Assembly (NCBI GenBank): GCA_009176605.1
Contig: SEYY01018870.1
Coordinates: 1-20,000 of the forward strand
From: Armadillidium nasatum
Lineage: Eukaryota; Arthropoda; Malacostraca; Isopoda; Armadillidiidae
Direction of reading: 5' to 3'
Length of the DNA: 20,000 nucleotides
Part shown: positions 1 through 10,424 of the stretch, one piece after another
Layout of the letters: each line of letters starts with the position of its first letter
Position numbering within the stretch: position 1 is the first letter of the stretch
Notes under the pieces: model-generated
Database searches by the model: none
What the model was told of the DNA's origin: nothing
Seen by the model: the letters and a program-made list of their open reading frames with translations, nothing else
Position numbers and translations under genes: made by a program

Positions 1-7
1 ATGTGGT

Positions 8-690
8 GATGTAAGATTGAAAAACCATTTACAAGATGCATACTTGAATGCTACCTATATAAGCCCATCAATACAAAATTAAATAATTTGTACTATTGGG
101 GAAATTATTCAAAATCGACTTGTAGGAAAAGTTAATTTAGCAAGGTGTTTTTCAGTGTTAGTAGGCGAGACTACTGACATCTCTCAAACAGAACAATTAT
201 CTCTATGTGCTAGATACGTCGATCAAAGTAATGATATTGAAAACAGATATTCACTTCGAGAAGACTTCTTGGATTTTGTAGCAGTTAAAAGCACTAAAGG
301 GGAAGATCTAGCACAAGTTATTCTTCAAAGATTAACAACTTTGGGATTAAAAAGTGATTTTTTAGTTGGGCAAGGTTACGATGGTGCAGCAGCAATGAAG
401 GGGAGTTTTAAAGGTGTACAGGCAGTGATTAGAAGAAAATATCCTACTGCGTTGTATGCTCATTGCTGTTCACATTCATTAAACTTAGCTTTGGGGCATG
501 CATGTGAGGTACACCATATTAGACAATGTATTGGATTAGTCAAAAAAGTTGGAAACTACTTTAGATCTGCTAAAAAGACAAATATTTTGAGAGAAAATAT
601 AAAGAAAAATTTTCCACAGGAAAGAAGTTTGAAATTATAAAGAATTTGTGAAAACTAGATGTTTAGAAAATCACGATGGTTTGATACGGT
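8..690 (+). pseudogene. hAT transposase (ZMYM1/DUF4371-like), 5' part, broken
   Basis: This reads as the RNase H-like region of a hAT-superfamily transposase, or of the ZMYM1-like host genes derived from one. Visible motifs are GETTDIS, the GQGYDGAAAMKG block around 370-400, and HCCSHSLNLAL (about 461-495), the usual HC..H.LNL signature. The first catalytic Asp of the family's DETTD motif is Gly here. The frame enters the window already open at about base 8, has a TAA at 80-82, then stays open from 83 to a TAA at 638-640. Homology continues after a frameshift at 654-692 (T-R-C-L-E-N-H-D, where the family has TRW..RHD). No start codon is visible and the N-terminal zinc finger lies outside the window. 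The gene resumes at 1500 after an insertion. It is a dead fragment. Family: high confidence; mobile element versus host-domesticated origin: unresolved. Confidence 0.85.
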
Positions 691-1499
691 TTAACACGTT
701 GAGTGCCGGAAAATGGGGCTGAGCCCGTTTTTAAATTTTTTTTTATTTTTTAACCGATTGAGCTGAAATTTTCAGTATATATAGCTTTTTTCCCGACGAA
801 AATAGTCCATTTCTAACGTTTTTACGAGTGATTAACCGTTTAGAAGTTATTTGGGGTCAAAAGTTAAAAAAATTTGAGTAGCGGGGTCAAACCACTGGTC
901 CACATGAGCTGAAATTTTAACTGAACAATCTTAGCCCCAATATATAGATGTTGTATGAAGCGATTTTTGATATCACGTCTAGAAAAAACGTTATAGGCAT
1001 CCAAATTTTTTTTTGAAAAAAAACTAAAAAAAAATTATTTAAAAAAAAAAACCTGCACCATTTTATTTTATTTTTAGATTTTGTTTAGAAGTGGGATAGT
1101 TCTATAACTTACGTTTAAAACATTATAAAATAATTTTTGTTTGAAGAAAGATATAGTGTCTCAACTTTTAAAATTTTTGAAAATTGGCAAAAAATGGACC
1201 TTATTTGAAGAGCTATATCTCGAAGAAAACGAACTAGATCGAATAATATATAAAAAATATTGTAGCCCCATCATTTATCTATAACACTTCCAAAAATGAG
1301 AAATGTATATTGTAGTTTTTTTTTTTTAAATATTTTTTTAAAAAAAGTTAGAATTTATTTTTTTTTAAATTTTTACTTTCACAGTGGGTCAGTTTTCTTA
1401 ACAATTTTTCTTTACTCTTGAAGATGTTTTAGCCATTAGTTAGGAACAAACACTCCAAATTTAGAAACTCACCGTAATCAACCATCTTTTTTTTGTTAA
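691..1499. mobile_element. TTAA-flanked insertion (piggyBac-type target duplication)
   Basis: An AT-rich non-coding segment interrupts the hAT frame. TTAA occurs at 691-694 and again at 1496-1499. Removing the insert and one TTAA joins codon TTT (690-692) to AAA GAA TTA (from 1500) in one frame and restores the family's conserved run. That is the mark of a TTAA target-site duplication, typical of piggyBac-type transposition. The left end begins CACGTTGAGTGCC. The right end has no matching inverted repeat, so the element is non-autonomous and possibly degraded. The interior has a GAGCTGAAATTTT phrase twice (about 753 and 905), long A and T runs, and no coding frame. Confidence 0.65.
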
Positions 1500-4217
<2,718 letters not shown>

Positions 4218-4230
<13 letters not shown>

Positions 4231-4297
4231 ATGAAATAAGTACTGAGGGAGGCCCATTTCAGGTCGCCCTCAGTATTATTTCATTATATTTTAATTT
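4218..4297. repeat. Long inverted repeat (fold-back hairpin)
   Basis: The left arm 4218-4249 (AAATTAAAATATAATGAAAT to ACTGAGGG) is the reverse complement of 4267-4297, apart from a one-base insertion, with about 17 nt between the arms. It could form a hairpin of about 31 bp. It begins just after the last polymerase-like residues. Confidence 0.93.
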
Positions 4298-4411
4298 GCA
4301 AAATGAAACTATTTTTATAGATAGGAGGAACTGCCAGTTTCCCATTTGCTGAAAAAAATAATTACATCCTAAAACTATTTTTATAAATAAATCTGGACTA
4401 TATTAAACTAT

Positions 4412-4750
4412 AAGAAATCAATGGACGATATTTATGCATTTATGAAAAAAAATAATTCAAAATTATCAACGAATAAATATTTTTTAGAATTATGGATACC
4501 TTTAAAATATAAAAAACAAATATTAATAACGAAAATTTTTATAAAATTCTTGGTTTTTGCGTAAAATAATGATGATCTAACAAGTGGCAAACTTTGCCAC
4601 TTGTTGGATAAAGATAAAAAAAAGGAAGATTTAGATATTTTTTAAAAAAACTATGAAATAGAATATTTAGAAATAAATTATAAAAATGAAGAATCAAAGG
4701 ACTTTAAATGCTTCAGAGCTCCCTCAGCAATGATAAAAAAATTCAAATAA
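4412..4750 (+). pseudogene. Unrecognised degraded gene between polymerase and ATPase
   Basis: Two coding-like stretches survive here. One begins at an ATG near 4421 (MDDIYAFMKKNN...) and runs to about 4560. The other lies in frame 2 from 4595 to a TAA at 4748-4750, with one internal stop, and contains CHLLDKDKKKEDL, EINYKNEESKDF and CFRAPSAMIKKF. The composition (Lys, Asn, Glu, Ile) and AT-rich codon use resemble the surrounding viral genes. A 13-bp-arm palindrome (4579-4605) lies inside. Its position between the polymerase and the packaging ATPase suggests a viral gene. I do not recognise the family. It may be continuous with the duplicated modules on either side. Confidence 0.4.
4579..4605. 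repeat. Perfect 13-bp inverted repeat with 1-nt centre
   Basis: AACAAGTGGCAAA and its exact reverse complement flank a single C. It could be a cruciform or hairpin, but it lies in a degraded coding-like stretch and may be fortuitous. Confidence 0.85.
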
Positions 4751-4796
4751 ATACCATATTCATAAACGAATTCTTTAATTCTTTCTTCTAAACTAC

Positions 4797-4910
4797 CTCG
4801 AGCGAAAGAATTGTGTTTGTAAGATAAATTATTGTATAATGAATGGGGACCGTTTCAGGCCCCATTCCATGAAAAAAATTTACATCCTAAAGCTATTTAT
4901 TTTTTATAAA
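4797..4910 (+). repeat. Duplicated module, copy B
   Basis: Second copy of the 4193-4390 module, without the large fold-back. In one frame it reads as coding-like sequence containing LLYNEWGPFQAPFHEKN and LHPKAIYFL, with a TAA after the first ten residues. The copy contains an 8-bp stem (GAATGGGG/CCCCATTC). It ends just upstream of the ATPase promoter motif. Confidence 0.7.
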
Positions 4911-4938
4911 TGAACTTAATAAGGTATATTTAAATCAG

Positions 4939-4956
4939 TTTTTTCTATAATAAATG
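4939..4956 (+). promoter_or_regulatory. Viral start-site motif, ATPase gene
   Basis: T6, C, TATAATAAATG. The final ATG is the start of the ATPase reading frame. It lacks the central CT found in most other copies. Confidence 0.7.
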
Positions 4957-5760
4957 GAGAACATTTCAGTGCATTGGAAAAATTTAGAAAAGATTAATCA
5001 GAAACATCATTTCTTATTGCCTTCAACAAGCCAAGTTTTAGTGCTGTAATTATAATTAGAGCTCTATAACTTAGTGAAGGAAATAAGAAATGATGTATAG
5101 ATTTTCATAATATTATTGGAGAATCAGGATGCGAAAAAAAAATTTACTTTTGAGATTACTACTTCTAAACAGAGGATTAGATTACGAAAATTTATACGCA
5201 TTCGGGAAAAAAACTTTACTCCAACCTGAATTCAAACTTTTAAAATCTGTATTCGATAAAGGATATAATAAAAATGAAGTTCTTGATTTGTTGAAGAATG
5301 GAAGAGGAAATATTGGTTCTTTTGTAACATTATTAGTAAGGAAACGAAGATCGAAATATAATGTAAACTACTTTGAAGATTCTGAAAATATTCCAGATCC
5401 AAAAGATGACAATAACAAGGAAAAAATTTATTTTTATTCGATGATATTATGACTAATAAAAATCAAAGAAAAGCTGAAAATTTTTATACTAGAGGAAGAC
5501 AATAATACAAGCTCTATTTATATAAGTCAAAATTATTATAAACTTCCTAGTCAAACAATACGATCCAATACTAGTCTTATTATTTTATTTTCATTATCAA
5601 AATTAGATTTACACAATCTTTTCAATGACTTGGGAAGAATCTAAAGATTTCTGATACATTCTGGAAAGAACCATTCAGCTACATTGTAGTAAATGAAAAT
5701 TTACGATTAAAGGAAGAAAATACCAACAAATTTCAATCAAATCTACATTACCAAAATATT
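4954..5760 (+). pseudogene. DNA-packaging ATPase (A32/FtsK-HerA-like), degraded
   Basis: Packaging ATPases of this family pump DNA into double-jelly-roll capsids. The gene starts at the ATG inside the motif (MENISVHWKNLEK...). After about 30 codons the frame ends in a TAA, inside an inverted duplication (5005-5095). A P-loop remnant follows at about 5115-5138 (IIGESGCEK), with the GKT/GKS end spoiled and a frameshift in an A9 run. Then comes an open stretch, 5129-5452, with LDYENLYAFGKK and QPEFKLLKSVF. A Walker B-like LFLFDDIM lies in another frame at about 5431-5451, and SIYISQNYYKLP with the following TIRSN segment at 5504-5644. Further in-family sequence runs to about 5760. At least three frameshifts make it non-functional. 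The ATG at 5129 is internal, not the true start. Confidence 0.75.
5005..5095. repeat. Inverted repeat inside the ATPase gene
   Basis: The left arm 5005-5026 (CATCATTTCTTATTGCCTTC...) is matched by the reverse complement at 5074-5095 with few mismatches, around a 47-nt centre. It lies between the ATPase N-terminus and its P-loop and looks like a fold-back duplication that broke the gene. Confidence 0.85.
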
Positions 5761-5880
5761 TTTCCTTTTAAATATATGTATATATACAATATAATTCGAA
5801 AACTTTTTAAGAAAAATTTCATTGAGGCCAATTCAATAAACTGAACTCTTGAAAATCAAAAATACATTAATTAATTGAGA

Positions 5881-6054
5881 TTATTTTTAAAAACAAAAAC
5901 GGGTTCAGAATTATTAAATTCGATGTTGAAGAAACTTCCATTACCAGAAATGCATTTAAATTTGCTTAATAATGTTCCATCGGAAAATATTGAAAACTGA
6001 CCGTTTAATAACACGGGAAAATTCCAGGTACGAAAAACAGAACATCTTGGATAA
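5881..6054 (+). pseudogene. Short degraded viral-like ORF, unrecognised
   Basis: Frame 1 reads from about 5884 to a TAA at 6052-6054, with a TGA at 5998-6000. The peptide contains GSELLNSMLKKLPLPEMHL. This faintly recalls the segment before the phospholipase A2-like domain of some small DNA virus minor capsid proteins. The calcium-loop and HD catalytic motifs of that family are not visible, so no function is assigned. It lies between the ATPase and the repeat cluster in front of the capsid block. Confidence 0.25.
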
Positions 6055-6085
6055 ATGAAAAAGACTTAACCGAAATCTAGAACGT

Positions 6086-6223
6086 GAAACGTGAAACGAA
6101 ATGAAACGTGAAACGTGAAACGTTTCCTTTTTGCTGTTTGCTGTTTCTATTTATGAAACAGATATCCTATGTAAAACAGAACGCGAAACAGCTTGTTGTT
6201 CATTGTTTTGCTGTTTGCTGTTT
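6086..6223. repeat. Heptamer repeat cluster (GAAACGT and GCTGTTT)
   Basis: GAAACGT occurs at 6086, 6103, 6110 and 6117, with a variant at 6093. The last copy forms the palindrome GAAACGTTTC. GCTGTTT occurs as tandem pairs at 6133-6146 and 6210-6223, with the inverse AAACAGC at 6186-6192. The cluster lies directly upstream of the capsid block and its start motif. Confidence 0.8.
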
Positions 6224-6234
6224 GCATGTTTCTG

Positions 6235-6252
6235 TTTTTTTTATAATAAATG
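6235..6252 (+). promoter_or_regulatory. Viral start-site motif, gene at 6250
   Basis: T8 followed by ATAATAAATG; the ATG is the start codon at 6250. The CTC between T-tract and ATAATAAATG is replaced by T's. Confidence 0.75.
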
Positions 6253-7191
6253 GCATATGTTAATATTAAAGAAAAATCTGATTTAGTAAATATTAGAAAG
6301 ATACTTCAGAAAAGATTTTTAAATGAGAAATTAGGTGAACAAGATATCTATCAAGAAAATATTAAACGACTACAACCATTAATTGAACCCATTAAGGATA
6401 TAACTACACATCAAAAAGAAATACTTCAAAGTCAATCAGCAATACCAGCTATAACTATGAGTAGAACTCCTTTAGCTATTGAAGATGTACCTGCATCACC
6501 TAGTACTCCTGGGTATAATTTAGGAAAAATATCAGAAAAATATTTGAAAGGAATATTTTCTCACAACAAATATGATAAAGCATTCGGTATTAAAGCGATT
6601 GAAGGAAGTACAGATTTTAAATTGGGTAATAAAATAGTTAAAATTGATGGTAATAATTTAATTATTGATGGTCATCAATATATAGGTACAGAAGGTTTAT
6701 GGAAACTTTTAACCTTGAAAAAACCTGGAGAAGTTTCCAATAATGACTATAAAAATTATAAGAAAATAATACTTCAAACTAAAGCGTTTTTAAAGGATGA
6801 TGGAACTAGTGTTAAAGCGAATAGGGGTGATAAATATGATTTGTTTATTAAACCAATATATAATGAATATAAATTGCTTGAAGACATAAAGAAAACAGCA
6901 TCAGAATTACGTCAGAAAGCAAGAACACCAAGAAGAAGCAGTATTGAAAATATTCCTCGAAGAGCCAGTGTAGGAGATACTCCTAATATTTCAGGTACGG
7001 GATTTAAATTTTTACCTTCAGATCCTGATGAGCTTGTTAATAGACATAGAATATTATTTTCAGAAATTAAATCGGGTAATACTAACGTTTTTAATGAATT
7101 ACAAGCTATAAATGATGAACTGTTAAGATTAAGAATATTTGATAAAGATTTAATAGAATCTTTAAACACTTTTTTTCTCTATAATAAATGA
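6250..7191 (+). CDS. Hypothetical viral structural-region protein (313 aa), intact
   Basis: An intact frame whose start lies in the start motif. I recognise it as the uncharacterised protein that recurs beside the capsid genes in insect and cnidarian viral elements, but no function is known to me. Residues 1-60 are charged and probably helical. About 65-95 is a Ser/Thr/Pro-rich linker. About 110-160 is the best-conserved core, with FGIKAIEG, KIVKIDGNNLIIDG and GTEGLWKLLTLKKP. About 220-245 is basic and Ser-rich (RTPRRSS, IPRRASVG), which could bind DNA or be phosphorylated. The C-terminal 50 residues look helical. There is no signal peptide or membrane segment. Its stop overlaps the next start as ATGA (7188-7191), and the next gene's promoter motif lies inside its 3' end. 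A core or minor virion role is inferred from context only. Confidence 0.8.
   Translation: MAYVNIKEKSDLVNIRKILQKRFLNEKLGEQDIYQENIKRLQPLIEPIKDITTHQKEILQSQSAIPAITMSRTPLAIEDVPASPSTPGYNLGKISEKYLKGIFSHNKYDKAFGIKAIEGSTDFKLGNKIVKIDGNNLIIDGHQYIGTEGLWKLLTLKKPGEVSNNDYKNYKKIILQTKAFLKDDGTSVKANRGDKYDLFIKPIYNEYKLLEDIKKTASELRQKARTPRRSSIENIPRRASVGDTPNISGTGFKFLPSDPDELVNRHRILFSEIKSGNTNVFNELQAINDELLRLRIFDKDLIESLNTFFLYNK
7170..7190 (+). promoter_or_regulatory. Viral start-site motif, gene at 7188
   Basis: T7, CTCTATAATAAATG, a full match to the consensus. It lies within the 3' end of the preceding gene; the ATG is the start codon at 7188. Confidence 0.8.
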
Positions 7192-7889
7192 GCATAGTTT
7201 TATCTAGTAATACATCCGATTTCAAATATAATTTTTATCCATCTATAAAATTAGATAATTATAAAACACATGAAATAGCCTTATTAAATATAGATATGTA
7301 TCATTCAGTACCAAATATCGATGAATCAAATAATAAATTCGTATATGAATATGATGGTAAAATATTTGAAATAATATTTCCAACAGGTGCTTATGAGATT
7401 CAAACGATTAATGATTACATTCAAAAACAACTTGATAAAAATAAGCATTCAGAAGCATTTAACATTAAAGCGAATAATATCACTATGAAATGTATTATTC
7501 ATATAGAGAAATCTAATCTTAAAATAAACTTTAATCATAATCAGTCATTGAATAAACTTTTAGGATTTAAATGGGGTATCATTGAGGGAATTGGTGAACA
7601 TGAAGGCGAAAACATTGTTGATATTTTATCAGTAAATTCTATTTTAGTTAATTGCGATATTATAGAAGGTTCATATCTTAATGGAGTGCAAGAACCAGTT
7701 TTGTATAGTTTCTTTCCCGATGTTCCTCCTGGTTATAAAATGAATGAAAAACCTAATACAGTAGTATATCTGCCGGTTACAATTCCAACTATTAATTCAA
7801 TTCATATTTGGCTTACTGATCAAAATCTTAAACCATTGAATCTTCGAGGAGAGACAATTACTATTCGATTGCATTTAAAATCAACATAA
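7188..7889 (+). CDS. Probable penton / minor capsid protein (233 aa), intact
   Basis: An intact frame of alternating short hydrophobic beta-type segments, the expected length and texture of a single jelly-roll vertex (penton) protein. Recognisable blocks are residues 30-50 (IALLNIDMYHSVPNID), 64-72 (FPTGAYEI), 92-101 (NIKANNITMK), 124-127 (LLGF), 160-165 (EGSYLN), 176-188 (FFPDVPPGYKMNE) and 219-229 (LRGETITIRLH). These match a protein family often found next to the major capsid gene in arthropod and cnidarian viral elements; the penton role is inferred from that neighbourhood and the fold-like pattern. There is no membrane segment. The start is fixed by the motif and the ATGA overlap. Only 21 bp separate its stop from the major capsid start, so the three genes form a compact unit, each with its own motif. 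Confidence 0.65.
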   Translation: MSIVLSSNTSDFKYNFYPSIKLDNYKTHEIALLNIDMYHSVPNIDESNNKFVYEYDGKIFEIIFPTGAYEIQTINDYIQKQLDKNKHSEAFNIKANNITMKCIIHIEKSNLKINFNHNQSLNKLLGFKWGIIEGIGEHEGENIVDILSVNSILVNCDIIEGSYLNGVQEPVLYSFFPDVPPGYKMNEKPNTVVYLPVTIPTINSIHIWLTDQNLKPLNLRGETITIRLHLKST

Positions 7890-7891
7890 AC

Positions 7892-7913
7892 TTTTTTTTC
7901 TCTATAATAAATG
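7892..7913 (+). promoter_or_regulatory. Viral start-site motif, major capsid gene
   Basis: T8, CTCTATAATAAATG fills the whole gap between the penton stop and the capsid ATG at 7911. Confidence 0.8.
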
Positions 7914-9240
7914 GAATATAATTTAAATTGGAAAGAATCTTTAGAAAGGGATGATTCAATTAAAAGATTCGAATATCGTGATTATGAACCTTTTACAGGA
8001 ACTAATTTAAATAAATCTACTGATATAAGAATATCAATTCAAAATCAGGATGAATTTTTACTACCTTCTAGAAGTTATATTTATATCGAAGGTTCTTTAA
8101 AAAAGGAAGACGGATCAACATTCGAGAAAGATGAACCAGGAACTGGAACTGGAGCAGGAAAAGAATTATACATAAATTTAATTAATAATGGAATTATGTA
8201 TTTATTTTCAAGAGTTGATTACCAACTTGGAAATGAAAACATTGAAGGATATTCAAATCCTGGGCAAACGTCAACTATGAAAGGATTTTTAACATACCCT
8301 ATCAATTATTCAGAAGGCATGAATTTTATGTGGTTCCCTGATAAATGTGATAAAATATGTCCAAAAATTGATAATTCTGGATATATGGAGAGACATAATT
8401 ACTTATTTAAAAACGCATTAGGAAATTTTAGCGTTGCTATTCCTTTAAATCATATATTCGGATTTTGCGAAAATTATGACAAAGTAATTTATGGAATAAA
8501 ACATCAATTAACTTTGAGAAGAAAAGAACATGATAACGATGCTATATTAAAATCGTCCTGATAAAGACAGTGAAGGTATTTATAAAGTTCCAGATGGTAA
8601 AATTATTTTATCAAAAATAGTTTGGAGAATTCCACATGTAACCCTTACAGATAAATATATGATTAAGTTAAGTAATGATATCCAGAACAAAATAGTTTTG
8701 AATGTTAATTTCTTAAACAGACAGTGTGAATCTGTAGAAGTAAATCAAGGACAAAAACAATTCGATTGGAGATTAAATGTAACAGCTGGATCAGAAAAAC
8801 CTAGATTTATAATCTTAGCTTTTCAAGAAAATAAAGATGATAATCAAGTTATGAATCCGGCTATATTTGATCATTGTAATTTAACTAACGCTTGTGTTCG
8901 ATTAAATAGCGAAAGATATCCAGAAATGGATCTTCAACTTGATTTTAATGAAAATCATTATACAACTGCTTATAAAATGTTATCGGATTATTTTAATCAT
9001 ATACTTTATAAAGAAAAAAATTGTTCTATTACTTTATTAGAATACCGGAATTTGTATCCATTGCTAGTATTTGATGTAAGTAAACAATCTGAAAAATTAA
9101 AAAATTCAGTTACAGATATTAAAATAACAGCGGCTTTTCAAAAGAATATATCAAAACCTACAAAGGCTTATGCATTAGTATTATCAGAAAGAATTTTAAA
9201 ATTAGAATCCGATGGAAATAAAATGAATATCGTTTATTAG
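7911..9240 (+). CDS. Major capsid protein (double jelly-roll, hexon-like), one frameshift
   Basis: The coat protein of the element, about 443 codons in two frames. Part 1 (7911 to 8550) has EFLLPSRSYIYIEGSLKK, LINNGIMYLFSRVDYQLG, SNPGQTSTMKGFL, PLNHIFGFCENYDKVIYG and KHQLTLRRK. Part 2 continues in frame from 8551, has VWRIPHV, FLNRQCESVEV, FDWRLNV, PRFIILAFQ, NPAIFDHCN, LYPLLVFDVSKQ and ALVLSERIL, and ends at 9240. The ATG at 8659 is internal. The switch is at an A4 run (8549-8552); the total length, 1330 bp, has one base too many for a single frame. Everything else looks intact. The family is the hexon-like capsid of animal Polinton-like/adintovirus-like elements; length suits a double jelly roll. 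The frameshift could be a mutation or a sequencing error. Confidence 0.75.
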
Positions 9241-9262
9241 TTTTTTTTCTCTTAAATAAATG
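9241..9262 (+). promoter_or_regulatory. Viral start-site motif, zinc-ribbon gene
   Basis: T8, CTCTTAAATAAATG, one of the more divergent copies, begins right after the capsid stop codon and ends with the ATG of the next gene. Confidence 0.75.
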
Positions 9263-9403
9263 AGATATTATTGTATTCACTGTAGAAAGATAACAAACAC
9301 TGAAAATGTTCAAAAGGTTACAACTTCTAAAAGTAGCATGCTTAGAGGCATATGCTCAGAATGCGGAAGAATAAAAACTCAATTTACCTCTAATAATCAA
9401 TGA
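9260..9403 (+). CDS. Small zinc-ribbon protein (47 aa, DUF5679-like)
   Basis: An intact 47-codon frame with two CxxC pairs, C5-x2-C8 and C32-x2-C35, 23 residues apart. The last block is ICSECGRIKTQF. This is the layout of the DUF5679-type zinc ribbons found in many DNA viruses and phages, normally as very short stand-alone proteins; their function is not known to me. The start is set by the motif, and only 19 bp separate it from the capsid stop. Its TGA overlaps a following ATG (9400-9402) that opens a 20-codon frame of no recognised content. It is easily missed for its size, but the four cysteines, the start motif and the context make it convincing. Confidence 0.8.
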   Translation: MRYYCIHCRKITNTENVQKVTTSKSSMLRGICSECGRIKTQFTSNNQ

Positions 9404-9724
9404 AAAATGAATTAACAATCGCAACGCTCTATATTCTTTCAAAAAATTTAATACTGATATAAAATAAAATACTAAATGTTTAATTAATTTTATTACTTAT
9501 AAAATTAAATTTGATTAATTTTTAAATTAAAAGATAAATTTAATATTTAAAAAATCATCGTAATCGTCGTTGATGAAAACAAAATTTAAATTAAAAATAT
9601 AATATAAAATATTTTACATTTTACTTCTACTCGTGGCAAAGTTTGAAGTGCGTCAAATATATGTTTAAATTTTAATCAAAAAAAGGAAAAAATATTATAC
9701 ATAAAAATTTATTTATAATAACTA
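9404..9724 (+). other. AT-rich spacer, no gene recognised
   Basis: Very AT-rich, with many stops in all frames. The only frame noted is the 20-codon one that begins at the ATG overlapping the zinc-ribbon stop and ends at about 9462. It may be the decayed remains of another small gene. Confidence 0.5.
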
Positions 9725-9744
9725 TTTTTTCTCTATAATAAATG
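9725..9744 (+). promoter_or_regulatory. Viral start-site motif, minor capsid gene
   Basis: T6, CTCTATAATAAATG, a perfect consensus copy ending in the ATG at 9742. Confidence 0.8.
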
Positions 9745-10228
9745 ACGTACAACAATATGAAAGTATATCTTACACCTAATCAGGTAAAGAAGTTAAACAA
9801 TGCAATAAATAAAAAATCTTCTATATCATTTAGAATTAATCCAAAGCCTAAAAGGTAATATATATCTTCTCCTTAACTCAAACTCAAAAAGATAAATTTT
9901 TAAAGAATAAATTTAAAATTAAGTAATCACAAGTAACAGCTTTAGCAAAACACTGGAGGATTTTTAATAACACTTCCAACGTTATTAGCGGCTGCAAGTG
10001 CAATCGGTTCTCTTGCTGGTGGAGCTAGTGTTAGCAAAGACTGTAAATGATTTTTAAAAAGCAATAAAAAATTAGAAGAAACTAGAAGGCATAATCTTCA
10101 AATGGAAAAATGGAAAACCAATGGAAAAGGTCTTTTTTTAAATTTACTCTCGTAAAAAAACTGGCGAGGGATTATTTTTAAAACCATACAAAGATGAATA
10201 TTCCGATGAAAGCATTGAGTCAATATGA
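9742..10228 (+). pseudogene. Minor capsid protein, adenovirus pVI-like, degraded
   Basis: The gene begins at the motif ATG with a 38-codon frame (9742-9858) containing VYLTPNQVKKLNNAINKK, similar to the lysine-rich N-terminus of a minor capsid family I associate with adintovirus-type elements. After frameshifts, a Gly/Ala/Leu-rich hydrophobic stretch at 9955-10047 (LPTLLAAASAIGSLAGG) recalls the amphipathic, membrane-active region of pVI. One in-frame TGA (10048-10050) separates it from a helical, charged part (KLEETRRHNLQMEKW). Near the end are two similar sites, GKGLFL (about 10126-10140) and GEGLFLKPYK (about 10163-10192, another frame), which resemble processing sites for an adenain-type protease. 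In related elements this protein directly precedes, or is fused to, the protease, as here. It is non-functional as it stands; the pVI link is inferred. Confidence 0.5.
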
Positions 10229-10424
10229 TCTTATGAGATATGTTAATGAACTTAAAATTCCAAACTTTAAAGGAATTTATATGAGAGATGCTCTTCCAAA
10301 AAAATCTAATAAAAAGGAATGTGGGATCTTAAATTTAGATTCAATTAAAGGTTCAGGAACTCATTGGACGTGTTGGTTTAAGAAATGTAATAATTTATGC
10401 TATTATTTCGTTTAATTCATTCGA
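10194..10424 (+). pseudogene. Adenain-like maturation cysteine protease, truncated
   Basis: The N-terminal third of an adenovirus-type (C5-like) cysteine protease, the enzyme that matures virion proteins. The open frame is 10194-10415. Visible features are YDLMRYVNELKIPNFKG (about residues 11-27), the KKECGILNLDS segment, and GTHW at residues 55-58, whose His57 corresponds to the catalytic histidine, followed by a tryptophan and a CYYF beta strand. The family's acidic residue should follow directly but the frame ends (TAA, 10413-10415), and the catalytic cysteine half is missing. Adenain is about 200 residues; about 70 remain. The true start is probably upstream, since the ATG at 10194 is out of frame with the minor capsid tail it overlaps. 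Enzyme class: fairly confident; activity: excluded. Confidence 0.6.

Noticed and set aside
5881..6054. Phospholipase A2-like minor capsid domain
   Set aside because: Only a faint resemblance of the preceding segment; calcium loop and catalytic His-Asp are not present.
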